Positions 8,571 through 14,772 of a stretch of 14,772 nt of DNA are shown one piece after another. Each line of letters opens with the position of its first letter. Positions within the stretch are counted from its first letter, which is position 1. A program made the translations under genes and the position numbers. Origin of the DNA: Ectocarpus siliculosus (lineage: Eukaryota > Sar > Phaeophyceae > Ectocarpales > Ectocarpaceae); NCBI GenBank assembly GCA_000310025.1, contig FN649754.1:305030-319801 (forward strand), in the 5' to 3' direction. A model generated the notes under the pieces. The model did not search any database. It worked only from the letters and a program-made list of their open reading frames with translations, and was not told the origin of the DNA.

Positions 8571-8654
8571 CCTTCGGTGATACGAACCCATAAGAACAAA
8601 CGTTATCGAATCGATCTGTGCTCCTCGGCGCTTCGAATCCATAAAACAAAACGC
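8571..8654 (+). repeat. Two diverged direct repeats, 52-bp spacing
   Basis: Units at about 8571-8602 and 8623-8654 share CYTCGGYG, then TCGAAYCCATAA and an ACAAA(A)CG end. The arrangement is tail to head with a 52-base offset and several substitutions. Confidence 0.55.
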
Positions 8655-8877
8655 GGTGTATTGTACAGCAACATGATGAGCGCTCGAGGGATGCTATTAA
8701 TATCCGATCAACTGCGAAGTTGGGAAGGGAAGGGCTAGGGTGTCGCAAGACCCTGAAATCGCGGGGGCCTCCATGGCCCCGCCCACACGTAGGTATCGCT
8801 ACGGCCGATCGTGACGAAAGGAATCGAAACCAAAAGCTGAAAGCAACGCCATCACTTGTGACCAACCAAGACTGATC

Positions 8878-9117
8878 ATGAGCCTGCGCACCCCCCGCGG
8901 TGAGAATGAAGGAACACATGTCTGCTGTCGGCTATCTCACGCCGTTCTCGCCTCGAGCTCTTCACAACAGCTACCCGAAAACGAACGGTCGGGTGACACG
9001 TGGCAACAGCTTATACAGACAGCAATCGGCCGTTGGGTTAGCAAAGGCAAGCCCTCTCTGCGGGGCTCGTCTTCAATCATCCCCAGAGCCGTCCCTTTCT
9101 CCCCACCGTCACGGTAA
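8878..9117 (+). CDS. Possible small ORF, 79 codons
   Basis: ATG at 8878 opens a frame to TAA at 9115-9117. The product is hydrophilic with a stretch such as ENERSGDTWQQLIQTAIGRW in the middle. A second plus-strand frame (ATG 8900) is open over nearly the same bases. The last 60 bases belong to a repeat also found at 9761-9830, where indels break the frame, so at least the end is repeat DNA. No homologue is recognised. Confidence 0.2.
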   Translation: MSLRTPRGENEGTHVCCRLSHAVLASSSSQQLPENERSGDTWQQLIQTAIGRWVSKGKPSLRGSSSIIPRAVPFSPPSR

Positions 9118-9120
9118 TCA
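9058..9120 (+). repeat. Dispersed direct repeat, copy 1
   Basis: The segment from CTGCGGGGC through TCATCCCCAGAG and CCTTTCTCCCCACC matches 9761-9830 in order. The two copies differ by indels that are not multiples of three. Confidence 0.65.
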
Positions 9121-9221
9121 TCAAGGGTAATCATGTCACGTTTGCTTGTTTTCCGGGGCCGGTCTTTCAGAGATAACATCGACAGCAGTATCTACCATTT
9201 CGTTCAACCATCCCAACGACC

Positions 9222-9410
9222 ATGCTCACCCTGCTAACACACGCCTGCAGGAACGACAGCGTCACCCACACCCATGAAGCACCGATCGTCCCCTCAACAT
9301 CGACGTACAATGTGCAAGCACGTGCGCGTGTCAATCAAGACACCCATCATCGGGCAGATGGTGCGCTTCACAGCCAGCACGGCGACGCTGCGTTTCCCAT
9401 GCTGCAGTGA
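9222..9410 (+). CDS. Possible small ORF or exon
   Basis: ATG at 9222 opens a 62-codon frame to TGA. From an acceptor-like CCTGCAG (about 9244-9250) onward the codons are strongly purine-first and the peptide is hydrophilic (for example ARVNQDTHHRADGALHSQHG). It may therefore be an internal exon starting at about 9251. A second frame (9274-9921) is also open. No downstream partner exon could be joined with confidence. Confidence 0.25.
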   Translation: MLTLLTHACRNDSVTHTHEAPIVPSTSTYNVQARARVNQDTHHRADGALHSQHGDAAFPMLQ

Positions 9411-9465
9411 TATCCCTTCTCATGTCATCCCATCACCGGTTTTTCTTGTTGTCCCATCCCCATCT

Positions 9466-9672
9466 ACCGTAGGTTGCACAAGATACCACACCCCCCGGAA
9501 CGATTTTCAAAGCTCGGTTACTCCACGACCAAGAGGATGCCGAAGGCCAACGATGCGTGTTCGGAAAGCTCTCGACGGGACGGTTCCAACTCCGCCATTT
9601 TCGGCAGGCCCACTGCATTCCGAGCCTAGCGAAAACCGGCCCAGGGGGTGTGGATCTTATGCAACCGACGGT
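9466..9672. mobile_element. Foldback / MITE-like element with inverted arms
   Basis: The left end ACCGTAGGTTGCACAAGAT and the right end ATCTTATGCAACCGACGGT are imperfect inverted repeats. The pairing continues inward through a C-rich ACCACACCCCC block against GGGGGTGTGG and through GATTTTC against GAAAAC, so each arm is about 55 bp or more. The total length of 207 bp suits a non-autonomous element. A related half copy is at 1145-1252. No obvious target-site duplication flanks it, and there is no coding capacity for a transposase. Confidence 0.65.
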
Positions 9673-9760
9673 GTTCTTGCCAGACACCTGGGATACCGAC
9701 GTGTAGCGGTCAAACCTTGCGGGTACTTGCCGCGGAATCACGCAGACAAGAACAGTTTCC

Positions 9761-9830
9761 TGCGGTGCACGTCTTCAAATCATCCCCAGAGGGCCATCCA
9801 TTCCTTTCTCCCCACCTTCGCCATCGGCAC
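9761..9830 (+). repeat. Dispersed direct repeat, copy 2
   Basis: This is the second copy of the segment at 9058-9120, carrying CTGCGGTGC, TCATCCCCAGAG and CCTTTCTCCCCACC, with about six extra bases in the middle. It lies about 90 bp beyond the foldback element. Confidence 0.65.
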
Positions 9831-9917
9831 CAAGATCACAACACGTTCTCCCCACTACCCCAGCGTGCCCCCCTTTGTTACAAAAACACAAACTATTGTA
9901 CCCCGATTGTCGTGGCC

Positions 9918-10046
9918 ATGAAGCTGTCGCAGTCAAGGACCGACATCGAGAAGAAAAGGGATGACGATAAAGAAACATTGAAAAGCTCACCGGCACCGTC
10001 ACCGCCATCATCACCCTTCTTGCGACTTACCAACTGCATCTGCTAA
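9918..10046 (+). CDS. Possible short ORF or exon, K/D/S/P-rich
   Basis: ATG at 9918 opens a frame whose first part is charged (RTDIEKKRDDDKETLK) and then S/P-rich before TAA at 10044-10046. It lies directly upstream of the well-formed 3' splice site at 10070 and in the same frame, so it may be the preceding exon. However, the only GT in its 3' part gives the wrong phase. The start could lie further upstream in an open frame from 9648. Confidence 0.25.
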   Translation: MKLSQSRTDIEKKRDDDKETLKSSPAPSPPSSPFLRLTNCIC

Positions 10047-10070
10047 ATTTCTCTCCCCTCACCCCTGTAG

Positions 10071-10244
10071 TGTAAACCACCCAGTAACTCATCAAGTCCC
10101 AGTGGGGACGCTGACGATGAAACTACAGATAACACCAAACAAGAACTAAAAATAGGACTAAAAAAACAACTATCGACGCTGTCAGACTGCACAAAGCCAG
10201 CAGCAAAACAATTCAGGAAACTTGAAACAAAATACGCAAAATGA
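10071..10244 (+). CDS. Candidate terminal exon, plus strand
   Basis: A clear 3' splice region precedes it: a CTAAA branch-like string, then a pyrimidine tract ending CACCCCTGTAG at 10070. The exon is open for 57 codons and stops at TGA 10242-10244. The peptide starts S/P/D/T-rich and becomes basic and helical (KQELKIGLKKQLSTLSD...KLETKYAK). Codons are strongly purine-first. If the TGA is read through, the same frame stays open to about 10350. The family is unknown. It is convergent with the minus-strand gene at 11000-14280. Confidence 0.45.
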   Translation, partial: CKPPSNSSSPSGDADDETTDNTKQELKIGLKKQLSTLSDCTKPAAKQFRKLETKYAK

Positions 10245-10339
10245 CGTCGATGTGCTGACCACCGGCGTGTCGAGGCAACCGAAAACGATTCCAACCCCAT
10301 GGGGCGAGCGACGATCAAATCTGCAGCACTGATTCACGT

Positions 10340-10880
10340 CTTTTCGGGTTGAAACTGATTCGCGCGCAAGATTGGGTGCCGAGAAGAGGTCAGAACGATC
10401 GTTCGGGAACTACGACATTGCCAACAGCAACCGCAGTAGCAGCAGCGACGACAGTAACGACACTGCCGGCCTGCCAACCGGCAAAAACGCTCGTGCCAAC
10501 GCGTCAGCAGCAGCAACATCGACAACGATAACCGCAGTGACGACAGCGACAAACTGCCAATCTGCCAACCGACAACGCTTGTGCCGACGCGTCTGCCGAA
10601 AAAAACTCTTACGATGAGGATGAAAACGACATCAGCAGCAAGAACGACGACGATAGCGACGTGGGAGACGCCAACCTGCCAACCGACGAAGCCCATGCCG
10701 ACTGATCAGCAGCAACATCCTCGACGCTGACGACGACGACAAAAAAAGACAGCTACAACAGGACCAACAGCAGGAAGAACAACGCAAAGGCGACAGCGAT
10801 GACTACTATATACTACGTGGGCGACGTGAACCCGCCAACCGACAATGCTCACGGCCGACTGGTCAACAGCAACAGTCCTG
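10340..10880. repeat. Degenerate GCCAACCG-core repeats, GAC/CAG-rich
   Basis: Four units are anchored on CTGCCAACCG or CCGCCAACCG at about 10471, 10562, 10676 and 10831, each with a GAC/CAG-rich spacer. In plus-strand frames each anchor reads LPTG or LPTD/PPTD followed by an A/N/D-rich phrase, but the units sit in different frames and one has TGA at 10703-10705. This fits either a decayed repeat protein or an intron minisatellite of the minus-strand gene. The same GCCAACCG core returns in the array at 11268-11625. Confidence 0.5.
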
Positions 10881-10999
10881 CCCAAATCTTTCCTTTCTTT
10901 TCCGACTTCACGACACTGAGGTACATTCTCCCGGACCGGCACACCCGAGAAGAACTCGAACAATCCGCCAGAGCCAACGGCAACAAGCTCTTTTTGATG

Positions 11000-11107
11000 C
11001 CGCGGTAGTGGCTGCTGTCGTTGCTGTCGTCTTCGCCTCGAGAGTCGTTATAACCTTCTCTTCCGTACCCTCGAAGTCATTGAAACCAGTGCCATCGGCT
11101 ACAAGCT
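11000..11107 (-). CDS. Exon 6 of the 11000-14280 gene
   Basis: After a T-rich tract ending GGGCCCTAG, the minus-strand frame reads LVADGTGFNDFEGTEEKV and then a T/A-rich stretch. Codons are almost all purine-first. The two leading bases complete the codon begun by exon 5. The downstream donor is uncertain. A plus-strand frame over the same bases (11008-11250) is also open and lysine-rich, so strand is not certain. Confidence 0.35.
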
Positions 11108-14100
11108 CTAGGGCCCAAAAACAAATATTAAAAAAAGAAAACTATCCAGAAAGGGTCTTGCCACTCGCGAAGCAAAAAAAAAACTCAAATACAAAGTTCG
11201 CGAAAAGACAAAAAAAGGGTGTAGGAGAGGCAGGAGAAAACTGCCGATAAGAATCTCGGTAGGGTTTACGAGGTCGTATCCACAGCGGCCGTGGAATCCA
11301 CAAGAAGAGTCTGCCATGCCAACCGGTAGGAAATGTGCCGGCGGACTGCCGTTACATGAGGTCCGCAATCCACATCAAGCACAGCCATGTGAACAGGGAG
11401 CAATCGTGCTGTCGCCTCTCTGGTGCATGAGGTCCACCAGAAGACCGACCACGCCAACCGGCAGCAATCGTGCGACGGCTGTCCGTTGCATGAGGTTTAC
11501 AAGAACAACCACCACGCCAACCGGTACCAATCGTGCGGACGGCTTTCCGTCACATGGGAATCCACCGTGCCAACCGTTAGCGATCATGCCGCCGCCGGCT
11601 TTCAGTTATATGAGTCGGCATTCACCCGTGCTTGACACTTCCACCCGAGCGTCCCGCAGCGCATTCCGAAGCGTGTCGGGCTTGATTTTGTCGCCGTTCG
11701 GATTGGTCAAGTCCTCCCTTCCCTGTAGGATGTGTTTGCTCTCTGCTTTCAACGTCGGCATAAGACATCGAAATTGGAAAAAAAAAAAAAGTGTTAAAAA
11801 AAAGGGCGGGGAAAGATATCAAGGTTGAGTTCTGTGGAGGGTTTGTTTGCTGGCTGCTTTCAACGTCGGCAAGAGACATACCGAAACACGAAAAGGGTAC
11901 AAAAAAGGGGGGGAGGAGGGGGGGCGTAGAAGTACGTCAAGGTTGCAGTCTGTGAGGGTTTGTATATTCCGGTTAGGGGTTCGGAAAGCATCACGAAACT
12001 CGCCAAAGTATCTGCTACACGGAAAAAATAACCCTACGAAGCACCCGTTCGGCTCCGCACTTACAGATGGATAAGTACTCGTTGCCTTTATTGTGTACCT
12101 GCATCGTGGAAGACCCCTTCAATGTGGAACGATTCCTAGCCAGTGTCGATGTTTACACTGCTGTGTCTAACACAGATAATCGGGGATAGATTCGGTGATT
12201 GATTGTCAATTGCAATGATGATGGCTTTGGTTGGGTGTTCTTTTTTCACTGTGTGTCTAAGGACGCATTCTGACAGCACTTCAGACAGCAGCTGCGTGCC
12301 CTGAACTTGTACCATGCCTACCATGGAGTTATTGTACAGGCAGCACTCCAGACAGCGGTACGCTGAAGTCGACAAACGTTCATTGTGGTAAAGTATGGGA
12401 CAGGGGGGTGATGATGCTGTAATCGAATGTAGTGTGTGGACGAGTAGTTCAGTTTTGGGCACGCAACCGTGCTGCAGGGATTGTAGATGTGCCTCTTCGG
12501 GCTTGTGTACCCTTTTCTTGCTGGTTTGCGTGTTCTTTAGATCTTCTGATGGCTCTAACTTTTTTGTGACCACGGATCGAGTCTTTGCTAGATTTTGGGA
12601 TTAGCAACCGACACGATTTTAAGTGCAGACAACAACAACAACAACAAAATTGAACTTTGCCAAAAGAGAGTAAAAGGGTTGTCCTGCTGTGCGATTGGGA
12701 AAATTGTGGGTTCGAACAACGTGAAGTGCGTGAAGATAAGTCATCCTCCTTTTACCGCCGGACGCTATTCTAGCCTCGTCGATTCTAGATATATTCATAT
12801 GTTTAGTGTGGCTACACATTTCGGGTACACCTTTTTCCTCGTTATGGTATACAGTACAGCTCGAAGAAAAGTTTCCAGAAATGAAGCAAACGTCCAAACA
12901 AACGCTGACGCAATGGATTAATTCATTGCTAGTCTATCCCAGACTCCTATCTATGGAAGAGGGGACTTTGTTATGTCTTGCTGTAAGAAATAAGACTGGC
13001 CGACCTTCCATGAGCCCATCCATGTCTTCACGTGACAAGTCCACCTCCATCTTCGCTAGCAGCTTGCGGGTTTGGTCGACGATAGCCAAAATCTTGTCCG
13101 ATGAATCCTGAGCGTAGCCCTCCATCTCGACATAGCTCGACTGCACACCACACACAGCAGTCACGATAGGAAGAAGTTGACCGTTGTCAGTTTTTGTGTC
13201 TTCCGCAGATCGACTGCACACCACACACAGCAGTCACGATAGGAAGCAATCGACTATTGTCGGTTATTGTGTCTTTCCGCAGATCGACCGCACACCACAC
13301 ACAGCAGTCACGATAGGAAGCAATCGACTATTGTCGGTTATTGTGTCTTTCCGCAGATCGACCGCACACCACACACAGCAGTCACGATAGGAAGCAATCG
13401 ACTATTGTCGGTGTTTGTGTCTTTCCGCAGATCGACCGCACCACACACAGCACCCACGTTTGGAAGCAATTGACGAAAAAATCAGTTATTGCGTCTCCTG
13501 CCGCAGACCATAAGCAGCCACATTAAGGAGAAATTGACACAATATCAGGCCTTGTTGTCCTTCCGCAGACCATAAGCTCCACACACGTGTGAATGAGTGA
13601 ACAGGCCTAGCACGTTGGGAATTGGGAGCTTTCGGGTGATACACCTTACACCTCTTTCTCGTGTACATGCTGCGTATTTTCTTCTTACACCTCTTTCTGA
13701 AACTCGTGTTTGACGTTCGCCCGCGGGGGATTAGGCTACGCGTAAGACAGCGAACTGCTGAACCACGCCGAGGTCAACAAAGAAAAAAAGACACAATCTT
13801 CTCTGCGCCGTCCTGTCATCTCTGCCTGCCGAAGACAGCGAGCGGCAGAGCTAAACCGAGGCTTTACATAGGTACACATCATCTCTGCCTGTCGACGACA
13901 GCGAGCGGCAGAACCACACTGAGTCTATACTGTACCTCTCGGCCTATCGAAGACAGCGAGCGCGCGCGGAAGCACAGCAAACCCACACAAAGGTACAAGA
14001 GATCCGCTTCCATGCTCGTGCATGCTCACCTCTGCCTGCTTGGTCGCGCCGGCATTGGGCCCGAAAAACTTGCGGTTGTGAGCAATCTGGCCGGCCCTGT

Positions 14101-14280
14101 GTTCGTCGTTGACAAGGAAAAAAATAAATAAAAGAATGACGGATGGATGGTACAAGAAAGGCAAGAAACCTACCGATGCGTGTGCATACATGCTCGCGGA
14201 AATATATCGACCAGTCGCCTCCGTAACCGCTTTTTGTCGGCACCGGAACCTCCTTGGGAGCAATCGGGCAACAAACTCAT
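11000..14280 (-). CDS. Hypothetical multi-exon gene, at least six exons
   Basis: Six minus-strand coding islands join in consistent phase: exon 1 14174-14280 (ATG at 14280), exon 2 14030-14096, exon 3 13005-13140, exon 4 12322-12587, exon 5 11626-11722, and exon 6 from 11107 down to about 11000. Introns of 77, 889, 417, 599 and 518 nt carry donors GTAGGT, GTGAGC, GTCGGC, GTAGGC and GTGAAT, with pyrimidine-rich acceptors in most cases. The product is mostly charged and helical, with an acidic, T/A-rich later part. No domain is recognised. Faint resemblance of exon 3 to coiled-coil trafficking proteins was not specific. The 3' end is not resolved: below 11000 several frames are open. A short alternative last exon (12934-12950) after exon 3 would give a 108-residue protein. 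Every long intron but the 417-nt one holds tandem repeats. Confidence 0.4.
11268..11625. repeat. Tandem array, about 63-bp degenerate units
   Basis: Five units are anchored on GCCAACCG or its variants at about 11318, 11384, 11453, 11516 and 11569, with a CATGAGGTCCA block and CAATCGTGC between anchors. A partial unit lies upstream near 11290. Spacings are about 66, 69, 63 and 53 bp. It lies in the intron between proposed exons 5 and 6, reaching the exon 5 donor. The core GCCAACCG links it to the repeats at 10340-10880. Confidence 0.8.
11626..11722 (-). CDS. Exon 5 of the 11000-14280 gene
   Basis: The acceptor is ACATCCTACAG and the donor GTGAAT. The 97-nt exon starts at phase 0 and encodes a charged peptide (REDLTNPNGDKIKPDTLRNA...). 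Exon 4 ends at phase 0 and exon 6 supplies the two missing bases. Other frames contain stops. This is one of the better-supported exons. Confidence 0.45.
11724..11960. repeat. Tandem duplication, period about 110 bp
   Basis: Two units carry GCTTTCAACGTCGGCA at 11745 and 11855, each followed by an A-rich or G-rich tract and then TCAAGGTTG and TCTGTG(GA)GGG. A partial third unit starts near 11949. On the minus strand each unit ends in an acceptor-like string (CCTACAG, CCTCCACAG, CCTCACAG), and the first is the proposed exon 5 splice site. Confidence 0.8.
12322..12587 (-). CDS. Exon 4 of the 11000-14280 gene
   Basis: It starts after a TTGCTAATC branch-like string and the acceptor AAAATCTAG, and two leading bases complete the split codon of exon 3. 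The first 50 codons are hydrophilic (VTKKLEPSEDLKNTQTSKKR...). The later part is cysteine-rich (YRCLECCLYNNSM). A GTAGGC donor at 12321 ends it at phase 0. If that donor is not used the frame stays open to a stop at 12136. Confidence 0.4.
12878..12990 (-). repeat. Diverged copy of the 3525-3636 segment
   Basis: Compared on the plus strand, CTGACGCAATGG, CATTGCTAGTCT, CAGACTCCTATCTATG and TTTGTTATGTCTT match in order CTGACGCTATG, CATTGCTAATCT, CAGACTCTTTTCTATG and TTCGTTGTGTCAT near 3556-3628. Both segments contain a minus-strand CATAG acceptor-like site at the same point. Here the following frame soon meets TAG (12934-12936). Confidence 0.6.
13005..13140 (-). CDS. Exon 3 of the 11000-14280 gene
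   Basis: The acceptor is GTGTGTGGTGTGCAG at the edge of the 74-bp tandem array, and the donor is GAAG|GTCGGC. The exon is 136 nt and starts at phase 0. It encodes a highly charged, probably helical peptide (SSYVEMEGYAQDSSDKILAI... LSREDMDGLME). This is the most protein-like island in the window. No family is assigned. Confidence 0.5.
13138..13570. repeat. Tandem array, 74-bp units
   Basis: CCGCAGA recurs at 13203, 13277, 13351, 13425, 13501 and 13563, giving spacings of 74, 74, 74, 76 and 62. The central units are nearly identical and carry ACCGCACACCACACACAGCA, CACGATAGGAAGCAATCGAC and TTGTGTCTTTCCGCAG. The last two units are diverged. The array lies in the intron between exons 2 and 3 and abuts exon 3. 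Small plus-strand ORFs across it are by-products of the repeat. Confidence 0.95.
13743..13985. repeat. Second intron array, about 55-88 bp spacing
   Basis: AGACAGCGA or GACAGCGAGCG recurs at about 13745, 13833, 13896 and 13951. The later three copies are preceded by TCTGCCTG or CTCGGCCTA and followed by GGCAGA or AACCAC blocks. It lies in the same intron as the 74-bp array, close to the exon 2 donor. Confidence 0.75.
14030..14096 (-). CDS. Exon 2 of the 11000-14280 gene
   Basis: The exon is 67 nt between a T-rich acceptor ending AACGAACACAG and a canonical GTGAGC donor. It encodes AGQIAHNRKFFGPNAGATK and three further residues. It completes the split codon of exon 1 and leaves phase 0 for exon 3. 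Confidence 0.5.
14174..14280 (-). CDS. Candidate first exon of the 11000-14280 gene
   Basis: ATG at 14280 opens a frame of 35 codons plus two bases, ending at GTAGGTTTC. The N-terminal region is followed by a strongly basic run (DKKRLRRRLVD). The start was chosen because only this frame joins exon 2 in phase. Another minus-strand frame is open over a longer stretch here. Confidence 0.35.
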
Positions 14281-14318
14281 GTTTCGTATGCCTTACTGTA
14301 GCTGTTGGACCATTGACC

Positions 14319-14343
14319 ACGCGCCCTCGAGAGGGCGGGGCGT
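14319..14343. repeat. GC-rich hairpin
   Basis: CACGC and GCCCTC pair with GAGGGC and GCGTG, with a GA loop and a short G bulge. It lies about 40 bp upstream of the proposed minus-strand ATG at 14280 and could be a promoter-proximal or 5' UTR structure. Confidence 0.45.
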
Positions 14344-14571
14344 GTTTCCCACAGGATCTATCGCCGATGGCCAATCGTCCCTTCCTACTTTGCCAAAGGT
14401 GGCTCAAAAATCGTAGTCCATCTATCCTATCGGTATCACCTCCCGCCTTTTCAACCCGCTTCTTGTGCCCCGGTACAGCTACTGTCTTCTCCTGGCTATT
14501 CCACGCATCAAACATCTCTCTGCACTTCCTTCTACTTTTCCCAGCTCAGTTGTGTACACTTCTTTGCCATT

Positions 14572-14772
14572 GGGGGGGGGGGGGGGGGGGGGGGGAACCC
14601 CCCCCCCAAAAGGCCCCCCCTTTAAAAAAAGGGGGAAAAGCCCTTTTTGCAGGGGGGTTTTTCCCCCCCCCATTTTTTCCCCGTTTGGGCCCGGGGTCCC
14701 CGGGGGGAAAAATTTCCCTCCCCGGGAAAAGGGAAGGGGCCCCCCCCATTTTGCAGAAACCCCCTTCGGGGG
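14572..14772. other. Homopolymer-stretched contig end, probable artefact
   Basis: A run of 24 G (14572-14595) is followed by 170 bases in which almost every base occurs in runs of three to nine. This is unlike any interior sequence and matches failing base calls or low-quality read tails. Proline/glycine-rich ORFs here should be ignored. Confidence 0.85.

Noticed and set aside
8401-8919. 172-codon minus-strand ORF
   Set aside because: It spans the 52-bp direct repeats, has no splice or start support, and its composition shifts from cysteine/leucine-rich to serine-rich without domain features.
9274-9921. 215-codon plus-strand ORF, the longest in the window
   Set aside because: It runs through the foldback element and the dispersed repeat copy, where related copies have frame-breaking indels. 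Length alone is not evidence in this GC-rich stretch.
10071-11008. One long plus-strand gene with TGA read as an amino acid
   Set aside because: Several in-frame TGA codons (10242, 10330, 10703) could suggest recoding, but frame changes are also needed, and the proposed gene ends elsewhere use ordinary stops. Decay or intron repeats explain it more simply.
13005-13140. Assignment of exon 3 to SNARE or ESCRT-III proteins
   Set aside because: Only a general charged-helix pattern fits. The central layer residue expected in SNAREs and the C-terminal motif expected in ESCRT-III proteins could not be placed.
13138-13570. CRISPR-like array of regularly spaced repeats
   Set aside because: The whole 74-bp unit is conserved with no variable spacers, there are no cas-like genes, and the context is an intron of a eukaryotic-style gene. 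It is a minisatellite.
14572-14595. G run as telomere or G-quadruplex
   Set aside because: It is an uninterrupted 24-G run rather than a telomeric repeat, followed by sequence with base-call artefact character.
14479-14749. Proline/glycine-rich minus-strand ORFs
   Set aside because: They are translations of the homopolymer-stretched contig end.

Overview
The window looks like nuclear DNA from an intron-containing eukaryote, read as a draft contig with poor ends. No bacterial operon, rRNA, intact tRNA, CRISPR array or recognisable conserved domain is visible. What can be seen is short coding-like islands bounded by GT...AG sites with compatible phases, many minisatellite arrays, foldback elements and one tRNA-derived SINE-like element. 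Base composition is mixed, with CAG/CTG-rich and GTATGCAT-rich stretches. A stramenopile such as a brown alga would fit, but that is an impression of style, not a demonstrated assignment. The first ~300 bases and the last ~200 bases are homopolymer-rich and are probably sequencing or assembly artefact.

Layout. Positions 567-778 hold a near-perfect foldback. Positions 1145-1252 hold a relative of a second foldback element at 9466-9672. Degenerate direct repeats lie at 1553-1876, and a SINE-like element with A and B boxes and an A-rich tail at 2191-2496. A minus-strand spliced gene is proposed at 3470-4884. A plus-strand coding-like region at 4946-5880 starts next to it in divergent orientation and is broken by stops and frame changes. 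Positions 5930-7630 are gene-poor and rich in GTATGCAT and CTGCTGTA hairpins. A small minus-strand two-exon gene is proposed at 7638-8158. Positions 8570-9830 carry duplications and two small ORFs. A plus-strand terminal exon lies at 10071-10244. A large minus-strand multi-exon gene is proposed from 14280 down to about 11000.

The proposed gene at 11000-14280 is the most interesting part. Six exons join with consistent phase, and its longer introns carry tandem arrays (periods about 63, 74 and 110 bp). In two of them the array runs up to the 3' splice site and appears to have copied it. A segment beside exon 3 of this gene (12878-12990) is also a diverged copy of a segment of the 3470-4884 gene (3525-3636), which suggests an old duplication.

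All coding calls rest on reading frames, purine-first codon pattern and splice motifs read by eye. No protein family could be assigned, so functions are left blank. Several GC-rich stretches are open in more than one frame, and coding confidence is kept low there.
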